Source: Pseudomonadota bacterium
Lineage (GTDB): Bacteria; Pseudomonadota; Gammaproteobacteria; SZUA-229
Reading direction: 5' to 3'
Assembly: GCA_030836935.1 (NCBI GenBank)
Contig: JAUPMA010000046.1
Location: forward strand, 1 to 12,017
Length of the DNA: 12,017 bases
Shown here piece by piece: positions 6,484 to 12,017 of the stretch. Position 1 is the first letter of the stretch. Every line of letters begins with the position of its first letter. Position numbers and translations under genes: made by a program. Under the pieces are notes generated by a model that saw only the letters and a list, made by a program, of their open reading frames with translations, was not told where the DNA came from and ran no database searches.

Positions 6484-7697
6484 TGCAAAAGCTTCTGACC
6501 TGGATTGATGATCGTTTCCCGCTCACCAAGATGTTTGAGGAACATTTGTCAAAATATTACGCGCCGAAAAATTTCAATTTCTGGTATTTCTTCGGCTCCC
6601 TGGCACTGCTGGTTCTGGTAATCCAGATCGTATCCGGCATTTTCCTCACCATGCATTACAAGCCGGATGGCGCAACGGCGTTTGCCTCGGTTGAATACAT
6701 CATGCGTGACGTGCCCTACGGCTGGCTGATCCGTTACATGCATTCCACCGGTGCAACCGCGTTCTTCGTGGTGGTGTATCTGCATATGTTCCGTGGCCTG
6801 ATGTACGGTTCCTACAAGCAACCGCGCGAACTCATCTGGCTGTTCGGCATGCTGATTTATCTGGTGCTGATGGCCGAAGCCTTCATGGGTTATCTGTTGC
6901 CCTGGGGCCAGATGTCCTATTGGGGCGCGCAGGTAATCATTTCACTGTTTGGCGCCTTGCCCATCATCGGTGAGCCGCTGACACTGTGGATTCGTGGTGA
7001 TTTTGTGGTATCGGATGCCACGCTCAACCGTTTCTTTGCGCTGCATGTAGTTGCATTGCCGATCGTTCTGCTTGGTCTGGTGGTGGCACATATTCTGGCG
7101 CTGCATGAAGTGGGTTCCAATAATCCCGATGGCGTGGAAATCAAGAAGAACAAGGATCCGGTTACGCACATTCCGCTTGACGGCATTCCGTTCCATCCCT
7201 ACTACACGGTGAAGGATATTCTGGGCGTGGCTGTATTCCTGATTTTCTTCTGTACTGTTTTGTTCTTCATGCCGGAAGGCGGCGGTTACATGCTGGAATA
7301 CGCCAACTTCATTCCGTCTGATCCGCTGAAAACACCGCTGCATATTGCGCCGGTATGGTATTTCACGCCGTTCTACGCCATTTTGCGCGCCGTGCCAGAC
7401 AAACTGGCTGGTGTGATGGCGATGGGCGCGGCCATTGTCGTATTGTTCCTGTTGCCATGGCTGGATCGCTGCAAGGTCAAGTCCATTCGCTATCGCGGCA
7501 ATATTTTCAAATACAACCTGGCTGCATTTGTTGTGGCGTTTATTGCGCTGGGCTGGCTGGGTATGCAACAGCCGACAGTGCTGCTGACTTATATGTCACA
7601 GTTCTTTACCCTGGTGTATTTCGGTTTCTTCGTGGTGCTGTATGTCACCTCAAAGAATGAACAGACCAAACCCGTTCCCGAGAGAGTGACGCAATGA
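6483..7697 (+). CDS. petB: Ubiquinol-cytochrome c reductase cytochrome b subunit
   Basis: A 404-residue multi-pass membrane protein carrying both b hemes and the two quinone sites of the bc1 complex. Heme ligands are H87 and H101 in helix B (YMHSTG, YLHMFRG) and H188 and H203 in helix D (ALHVVALP, VAHILALHEVG). The Qo-site motif reads PVWY (290-293), the beta/gamma-proteobacterial form of PEWY. Helix D has 14 residues between its histidines, as in cytochrome b6, not 13. The full length, with about eight helices up to a charged C-terminal tail (SKNEQTKPVPERVTQ), indicates an unsplit cytochrome b. It overlaps petA by one base (TAATG) and petC by four (ATGA), so coupled translation is likely. 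Confidence 0.97.
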   Translation: MQKLLTWIDDRFPLTKMFEEHLSKYYAPKNFNFWYFFGSLALLVLVIQIVSGIFLTMHYKPDGATAFASVEYIMRDVPYGWLIRYMHSTGATAFFVVVYLHMFRGLMYGSYKQPRELIWLFGMLIYLVLMAEAFMGYLLPWGQMSYWGAQVIISLFGALPIIGEPLTLWIRGDFVVSDATLNRFFALHVVALPIVLLGLVVAHILALHEVGSNNPDGVEIKKNKDPVTHIPLDGIPFHPYYTVKDILGVAVFLIFFCTVLFFMPEGGGYMLEYANFIPSDPLKTPLHIAPVWYFTPFYAILRAVPDKLAGVMAMGAAIVVLFLLPWLDRCKVKSIRYRGNIFKYNLAAFVVAFIALGWLGMQQPTVLLTYMSQFFTLVYFGFFVVLYVTSKNEQTKPVPERVTQ

Positions 7698-8440
7698 AAA
7701 AATTACTGATTGCACTTTGCATGCTGCCCGGCATGGTTCTGGCCAGCAGTGGTGGTCATCTGGATCATGTGGCCATTGATTTGAGTGACAAGGAATCTCT
7801 GAAACGTGGCGCGCAGACGTTTGTCAATTATTGCCTGAGCTGTCACGGCGCAGATTATGTGCGTTACAACCGTATTGGACGTGATCTGGGCATGAGCGAC
7901 GAAGAAGTCACGGCGATGATATCTACCCGTGATGCCAAGGGTGATCCAAGCAAGCCCGGTGAACTGATGAAAGTGGCGATGAACAATGATTACGCCAAAA
8001 CTGCATTCGGCACCAAAATTCCCGGTTTGTCCGTGATTGCCCGTGCCCGTGGTGCAGACTGGCTGTACACCTACCTGCGCACCTTTTATGTGGATGAAAG
8101 CCGTCCTACAGGCGTCAACAACATCGCTTTCCCGGATGTTGGCATGCCGCATGTGCTGTGGGAATTACAGGGTCTGCAGAAGGCAAAATTTGTCACGGAA
8201 ACCGATGCCGACGGTAATGAACAAAAAATATTCGAAGGCATGGAACTGGTAGTGCCAGGAAAAATGAAACCGGAAGAGTACGATGCCTATGTGGCGGATC
8301 TGGTGAACTTCATGGTGTACATGGGTGAACCGATGCAAATGGAACGCAAGAGCCTGGGTGTCTGGGTATTGCTGTTCCTGTTCGTATTTACGGTAATTGC
8401 CTACCTGCTGAAGAAAGAATACTGGAAAGATGTTCATTAA
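7694..8440 (+). CDS. petC: Ubiquinol-cytochrome c reductase cytochrome c1 subunit
   Basis: A 248-residue periplasmic c-type cytochrome with a C-terminal anchor; it passes electrons from the Rieske protein to soluble cytochrome c. A Sec signal peptide, MKKLLIALCMLPGMVLA, probably ends near residue 17. The heme site is C47-L-S-C50-H51, and the sixth ligand is likely M151 in FPDVGMPHVLWELQG. A single membrane helix occupies about 221-239, followed by a short KKEYWKDVH tail, which together give the standard cytochrome c1 plan. It overlaps petB by four bases. Ten bases after the stop is a GGA-loop hairpin, then a paired-hairpin repeat. Confidence 0.97.
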   Translation: MKKLLIALCMLPGMVLASSGGHLDHVAIDLSDKESLKRGAQTFVNYCLSCHGADYVRYNRIGRDLGMSDEEVTAMISTRDAKGDPSKPGELMKVAMNNDYAKTAFGTKIPGLSVIARARGADWLYTYLRTFYVDESRPTGVNNIAFPDVGMPHVLWELQGLQKAKFVTETDADGNEQKIFEGMELVVPGKMKPEEYDAYVADLVNFMVYMGEPMQMERKSLGVWVLLFLFVFTVIAYLLKKEYWKDVH

Positions 8441-8449
8441 CTGATGTGT

Positions 8450-8467
8450 ATGCACAGGGATGTGCGT
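8450..8467 (+). repeat. Single GGA-loop hairpin after petC (CsrA/RsmA-like site)
   Basis: ATGCACA-GGGA-TGTGCGT folds into seven pairs (one T-G) with a GGGA loop. Positions 8452-8463 match the CsrA SELEX consensus at 11 of 12. Compared with 1750-1763 (GTACA-GGGA-TGTAC) one T-A pair is replaced by C-G on both sides, which keeps the fold. It lies in the 107-base petC-sspA gap. Role inferred only. Confidence 0.5.
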
Positions 8468-8471
8468 TATT

Positions 8472-8524
8472 TGTAGGTGCGAATTTGTTCGCACAGGTCT
8501 TGTCCGAACAGCTTCGGACCTGCA
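8472..8524. repeat. Paired-hairpin REP/BIME-like element, copy 2
   Basis: Terminal motif TGTAGGT (8472-8478) and ACCTGCA (8518-8524) encloses two hairpins, again 7-bp stems with 4-base loops: GTGCGAA-TTTG-TTCGCAC (8477-8494) and GTCCGAA-CAGC-TTCGGAC (8502-8519), 7 bases apart. The plan equals copy 1 at 3586-3643. It ends only 23 bases before the sspA start and may separate petABC from sspAB transcription. Confidence 0.75.
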
Positions 8525-8547
8525 ATGTCATTTGAGTACCCCCTTCT

Positions 8548-9144
8548 ATGAATATTTATTCATCACCAGTTTGCCCGTATTGTCATCGCACCCGCATTGT
8601 GCTGGCAGAAAAAGATATTACCTGTGACACGATTGATGTTGATCTCAGTAAACTGCCGGAAGATCTGGCGGAACTGAATCCCTACAATACCGTGCCGACA
8701 CTGGTTGATCGCGATCTTGTGATCTACGATTCGCGCATCATTATTGAATATCTTGACGAACGTTTTCCGCATCCGCCGCTAATGCCGGTTGATCCGGTAT
8801 CGCGCGCCAAAACCCGTCTTGCACTGTTGCGTGTGGAACATGACTGGTTTCCGCTGGTACACGACATACTCACCAAGAGCGAAAAAGTGGTAACCAAGGC
8901 ACGCAAGGAGCTGCGTGAAAGCCTGATTGCTTCAGCCGAAGTTTTCAAGGCCAAGCCCTATTTTCTGAGCGACGAATTCAGTCTGGTTGACGCAACCATT
9001 GCACCCATTTTATGGCGCCTGCCGGTACTGGGTATCGAGTTGCCGAAGGAAGCCAAGCCGGTTCTGGTTTATGCAGATCGTATTTTCAAACGTAAAACAT
9101 TTATTGAAAGCCTGACTGAATCCGAACGCGAAATGAGGTTGTAA
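8548..9144 (+). CDS. sspA: Stringent starvation protein A (GST-fold RNA polymerase-associated protein)
   Basis: A 198-residue protein with glutathione-transferase fold. In E. coli SspA binds RNA polymerase and sigma-70 and acts in starvation, acid and phage-lytic control. An N-terminal thioredoxin-like domain (1-75) holds NPYNTVPTLVDRDLVIYDSR (44-63); the SspA hallmark ERFPHPPLMP (71-80) is the surface loop implicated in polymerase contact; the C-terminal helical domain follows. Unusually, the N-terminus has C9-P-Y-C12, a glutaredoxin-like pair that E. coli SspA lacks. ATG 8548 is the first possible start after an in-frame TGA at 8533; no clear ribosome-binding site is seen (the bases before it are C/T-rich). 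It precedes sspB as in relatives. Confidence 0.93.
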   Translation: MNIYSSPVCPYCHRTRIVLAEKDITCDTIDVDLSKLPEDLAELNPYNTVPTLVDRDLVIYDSRIIIEYLDERFPHPPLMPVDPVSRAKTRLALLRVEHDWFPLVHDILTKSEKVVTKARKELRESLIASAEVFKAKPYFLSDEFSLVDATIAPILWRLPVLGIELPKEAKPVLVYADRIFKRKTFIESLTESEREMRL

Positions 9145-9161
9145 TTAAGTACAAAGCTTGG

Positions 9162-9212
9162 AGTTTAAAGTGCAAAGGCAAGGCTTTTCCTTTCGACTTT
9201 AAGCTTTAAACT
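9162..9212 (+). repeat. TTTAAAG-type inverted repeat between sspA and sspB
   Basis: AGTTTAAAGTGCAAAGG (9162-9178) is an inverted copy of CCTTTCGACTTTAAGCT (9189-9205) at 14 of 17 positions, with a 10-base loop. The left part AGTTTAAAG also pairs perfectly with CTTTAAACT (9204-9212), so two folds compete. It fills most of the 77-base gap. It could attenuate sspB relative to sspA or be a dispersed repeat. Confidence 0.6.
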
Positions 9213-9221
9213 TTAACCTGA

Positions 9222-9617
9222 ATGATGACTTCCAGCCGCCCTTATCTCATACGTGCGCTGTATCAATGGATTGTTGATAACGGTGTGACGCCTTATATTC
9301 TGGTGGATGCCAGTGTTGAGGGCGTAACCGCGCCGGAACAATATATTCAGGATGGCAAAATCGTTCTCAATATTGCACCCATGGCTGTGCGCAGCCTGGT
9401 ACTCGCCGATGAACACATCAGTTTCAATGCACGCTTTGGCGGCCAGTCCACAGATATATTTATTCCGGTTGCAGCGGTGCTGGCAATTTATGCGCGGGAG
9501 AACGGCCAGGGCATGATGTTCAATGATGAGCCGCGCAACCCGGAGCCGCCAAAGCCGGGCGGGCCATCTCCTGAAGACGATACCGGCAACAAACCGAAAT
9601 TGCGTATCGTCAAATAA
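9222..9617 (+). CDS. sspB: ClpXP protease specificity-enhancing factor SspB
   Basis: A 131-residue adaptor that, in E. coli, tethers ssrA-tagged and other substrates to ClpX. The folded substrate-binding domain spans about residues 4-108 (SSRPYLIRALYQWIVDNGVT at the start, FIPVAAVLAIYARENGQGM near the end). A flexible Pro/Gly/Asp-rich linker follows, and the C-terminal ClpX-binding tail is PKLRIVK (125-131), close to the E. coli form. Two adjacent ATG codons (9222 and 9225) are possible starts; neither has a clear ribosome-binding site. It normally sits directly after sspA; here a 77-base repeat-bearing gap intervenes. Confidence 0.93.
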   Translation: MMTSSRPYLIRALYQWIVDNGVTPYILVDASVEGVTAPEQYIQDGKIVLNIAPMAVRSLVLADEHISFNARFGGQSTDIFIPVAAVLAIYARENGQGMMFNDEPRNPEPPKPGGPSPEDDTGNKPKLRIVK

Positions 9618-9634
9618 CGTAACGGGGAAATCAT

Positions 9635-9690
9635 ACGTTGCTGCGGTCATAAGGAATTTCGAAACCCTGATGGGCGGCAGCCAACGTTTT
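9635..9690 (+). other. Long inverted repeat after sspB, possibly terminator-like
   Basis: ACGTTGCTGC (9635-9644) pairs with GCAGCCAACGT (9677-9687) with one bulged base around a 32-base loop that contains the palindrome TTTCGAAA. Only four T bases follow (9687-9690), so termination is uncertain. The rest of the 122-base gap before the next gene shows no strong promoter. Confidence 0.3.
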
Positions 9691-9739
9691 GCAGTTTGAT
9701 GTGAACCTTTCTTTTTGATTTTTGTGGTAGGCAAACCGC

Positions 9740-10210
9740 ATGCCGGAATCAGATAAACGACATCCCCTGGCAACTTCTGTACGCGCACTGCTTCTCCTGT
9801 TCAGCCGATTTCTTGTTTCTGTCATAAAAGATTTGTGGCGTGTTGGTTGTGCCATGTGCCGCCCGGTTTCACAAATTGTTGTGAGCAATACGGTTACAGG
9901 CGTGCGCAATTTGCATAACAAGAAGCACTGGTTGCGACGATCCGGTACAACCTTCTGGGGGAATGCCATCGGTTTGTGTATCGCCATGATTTCAGCGCAG
10001 CTGGTGGCGCAATTTATTGAAGTGCGTGGAGCGGGCAATTTGTGGGGCCTGTTTTCCAAACGTACGCTGGTGAGTGAAAACGGCTACCGGTTGTTAAGTT
10101 TCATTGTGGAATTTCTGGTGACACTGACGGTTTTCAGTGCAGTTGAATATTTTGTGGATCAGCGCGGGCAAAACAGGCAGACGGAAGTTGATCAGGATGA
10201 TGATTACTGA
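9740..10210 (+). CDS. Unrecognised small inner-membrane protein
   Basis: A 156-residue product I do not recognise. The N-terminal third is basic and hydrophobic (VRALLLLFSRFLVSVIKDLW, residues 14-33), followed by a Lys/Arg/His-rich stretch (NLHNKKHWLRR). Two clear membrane segments follow: about 71-91 (TFWGNAIGLCIAMISAQLVAQ) and about 118-137 (LSFIVEFLVTLTVFSAVEYF), with a soluble loop between (IEVRGAGNLWGLFSKRTLVS). The tail is acidic (TEVDQDDDY). ATG 9740 has only a weak GGTAGG about 9 bases upstream; a shorter start at residue 39 is possible. It is preferred over the antisense frame at 9631-10059 because of its membrane-protein layout and the terminator that follows it. It sits where relatives have dolP between sspB and diaA, but shows no BON domain or lipobox. 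Confidence 0.7.
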   Translation: MPESDKRHPLATSVRALLLLFSRFLVSVIKDLWRVGCAMCRPVSQIVVSNTVTGVRNLHNKKHWLRRSGTTFWGNAIGLCIAMISAQLVAQFIEVRGAGNLWGLFSKRTLVSENGYRLLSFIVEFLVTLTVFSAVEYFVDQRGQNRQTEVDQDDDY

Positions 10211-10211
10211 C

Positions 10212-10242
10212 CAGCAAACTGTCCGGCCAGCGTGCTGTTTTT
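10212..10242 (+). terminator. Likely Rho-independent terminator for the unrecognised membrane-protein gene
   Basis: CAGCA (10212-10216) pairs with TGCTG (10233-10237), with an inner CTG/CAG pair across a small internal loop. TTTTT follows (10238-10242). It starts 2 bases after the stop codon and lies between convergent genes. The stem is weak, so confidence is moderate. Confidence 0.5.
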
Positions 10243-10245
10243 CTG

Positions 10246-11640
10246 TCAGTCCGCCAGTGGTAATGTTTTGTCTGCGTTGAGAATATTATGCGGATCGAAT
10301 TGCTGCTTGATGGCGCGCATGATGTTGATTTCGCTGGCAGATAATTCTTTGTAAATAAAATCGCGTTTCTCAATACCAACACCGTGTTCTCCAGACAGGG
10401 TGCCATTGAGTGAAATCACCAGATCGAATACTTCTTCCAGGCATTTTTCAGCGCTAAGCATGGCCTGCACATCGTCCGGATTCACCAGCAGATTAACGTG
10501 AATGTTGCCATTGCCTGCATGCCCGAAATTGATAATGGGAATGCTGTAGCGGCTACTCAACAGATTGAGGCCATTGATGAGATCGGCCATGCGTGATACC
10601 GGCACCACAATATCTTCGTTGATTTTTTTTGGCGCAATCTTGCGCAGGCAGGGAGACAGGGCCTTGCGTGTCTGCCATAGCGCATCCACTTCCTGTTGCG
10701 TGGCAGCATGCCGGGTAGTGATATGGCCGGGGATGCGTGCTGCGGCATCTACACTTTGTATTTCGGTATCAACGCAGGCATGACTTCCATCCACTTCAAT
10801 CATCAGCAGGGCGCCGGCCTGTTGTGGTAAATCAGCGTGTGAATTGGTTGTTGCATATTCACGCACCATGTTGATGGCATTTTCATCCATGAATTCCAGC
10901 GCGCAGGGTGTAACGGGTTGCGCCATGATGCGTGAAACCGCGCGTGCCGCAGCATCCATGCTGCTGTACACAGCCATGAATGTGCGTTTGGTTTCAGCCT
11001 TGGGTAAAAGTTTTAATGTCGCCTCGGTGATGATGGCGAGTGTGCCTTCCGAACCGATAATCAGGCGCGTGAGATCGTAACCAACGACGCTCTTGGTGGT
11101 GTAGGCGCCGCATTTAATCAGATGTCCGGCGCCGGTTATGGCGCGTAATCCAAGTGTATTTTCGCGGCAGCTTCCGTATTTGACAGCGCGTGGGCCAGCC
11201 GAGTTGTAAGCGAGATTGCCACCGACTGTGCAATAGGCTGCGCTGGTGGGATCGGGTGCCCAGAAAAATCCGTGTTGTGCGGCGGCATCCTGTACCTGCT
11301 GATTGGTAACGCCGGGTTGCACCACCATGACACGATTGTCAGGATCAACACGCAGGATTTTATTCATGCGTTCAAATGACAAAACGATTCCACCATGCGT
11401 TGGTACCGTGGCGCCTGTGGTGCCCGTGCCGCGCCCGCGTGCAGTGAGTGCAATTTTTTGTGAGTAACACAAGCGCACTATGTCGATGACTTGTTGTTCG
11501 GATTCGACCAGTGCAACGGCTTCAGGCATGGCCTGGCGGCGTGAGTTATCGTAACCATAAGCCAGGCATTCGGCGGCTGATGTGAGTAATGCGTTTGCGG
11601 GCAAAATGTCTCGCAATGAGCGCAAGGAAGATTCGTTCAC
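10246..11640 (-). CDS. FAD-linked oxidase of the GlcD / D-lactate dehydrogenase type
   Basis: A 464-residue flavoprotein of the vanillyl-alcohol-oxidase/PCMH family, which oxidises 2-hydroxy acids such as glycolate, D-lactate or D-2-hydroxyglutarate; the substrate cannot be told from sequence. The FAD-binding domain holds ARGRGTGTTGATVP (67-80), the PDPTSAAYCTVGGNLAYNSA segment (130-149) and GYDLTRLIIGSEGTLAIITE (187-206). The C-terminal domain has NEDIVVPVSR (341-350), NFGHAGNGNIHVNLL (371-385) and GTLSGEHGVG (413-422), whose histidines are the usual metal/substrate ligands. The start is GTG 11640-11638, one base after the stop of the upstream SIS gene, so the two form an operon; the first ATG would cut into the conserved N-terminus. 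There is no 4Fe-4S domain, so it is the short single-domain type. Confidence 0.88.
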   Translation of the reverse strand: MNESSLRSLRDILPANALLTSAAECLAYGYDNSRRQAMPEAVALVESEQQVIDIVRLCYSQKIALTARGRGTGTTGATVPTHGGIVLSFERMNKILRVDPDNRVMVVQPGVTNQQVQDAAAQHGFFWAPDPTSAAYCTVGGNLAYNSAGPRAVKYGSCRENTLGLRAITGAGHLIKCGAYTTKSVVGYDLTRLIIGSEGTLAIITEATLKLLPKAETKRTFMAVYSSMDAAARAVSRIMAQPVTPCALEFMDENAINMVREYATTNSHADLPQQAGALLMIEVDGSHACVDTEIQSVDAAARIPGHITTRHAATQQEVDALWQTRKALSPCLRKIAPKKINEDIVVPVSRMADLINGLNLLSSRYSIPIINFGHAGNGNIHVNLLVNPDDVQAMLSAEKCLEEVFDLVISLNGTLSGEHGVGIEKRDFIYKELSASEINIMRAIKQQFDPHNILNADKTLPLAD

Positions 11641-11641
11641 T

Positions 11642-12017
<376 letters not shown>

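Noticed and set aside
6942..7568. Minus-strand open frame of 208 codons
   Set aside because: It is antisense to petB, a certain gene, and its product is rich in Gln, Asn, His and Arg as expected from the complement of a membrane-protein gene.
9631..10059. Minus-strand open frame of 142 codons overlapping the unknown membrane protein
   Set aside because: The plus-strand frame gives ordered membrane segments and is followed by a terminator; this one has low-complexity composition and no domain. Not fully excluded, since neither is recognised.

Overview
The window looks like a chromosomal stretch from a gammaproteobacterium. The support is the gene content and order: a fully split petA-petB-petC cytochrome bc1 operon followed by sspA-sspB, a DegS/AlgW-type protease next to hisC and a Nif3-family gene, a DUF2069 gene coupled to wrbA, and a DiaA/GmhA-type SIS gene near sspB. 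This matches, with changes, the Pseudomonas-type neighbourhood. No phage, transposase, CRISPR, tRNA or rRNA was seen. The genus cannot be fixed from the sequence alone.

Layout. Positions 1-779 (minus): end-truncated DUF2069 membrane protein and wrbA, joined by a 4-base stop/start overlap. 1023-1746 (plus): LysM lipoprotein with a strong terminator. 1748-1874: a chain of small hairpins carrying GGA in their loops. 1881-2324 (minus): small heat-shock protein with a heat-shock-like promoter. 2431-3492 (plus): hisC. 3503-3643: two different palindromic repeat elements. 3674-4804 (minus) and 4803-5564 (plus): DegS/AlgW-like protease and Nif3 protein, divergent and sharing one CATG for both start codons. 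5565-5889: a long hairpin repeat, a promoter candidate and the petA leader. 5890-8440 (plus): petABC with 1- and 4-base overlaps. 8450-8524: a GGA-loop hairpin and a paired-hairpin repeat. 8548-9617 (plus): sspA and sspB, separated by another repeat. 9740-10210 (plus): unknown small membrane protein. 10246-12017 (minus): FAD-linked oxidase, preceded in its operon by the 3' part of a DiaA-like gene.

How the genes fit together. petABC encodes the ubiquinol:cytochrome c oxidoreductase of aerobic respiration. WrbA (quinone reductase), the small heat-shock protein, the DegS/AlgW sensor protease (which in relatives starts the sigma-E envelope stress cascade) and SspA/SspB (stringent-starvation RNA polymerase partner and ClpXP adaptor) make this a respiration and stress-response neighbourhood of housekeeping type.

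The most interesting material is between genes. Six gaps hold six distinct kinds of inverted-repeat structure. The best candidate for something undescribed is the GGA-loop hairpin array at 1748-1874. It begins with an exact match to the CsrA/RsmA SELEX consensus (RUACARGGAUGU). A covarying single copy lies just after the petC stop. This may be a dispersed repeat family that acts as a CsrA/RsmA sponge or as 3'-UTR regulatory sites; that function is inference.
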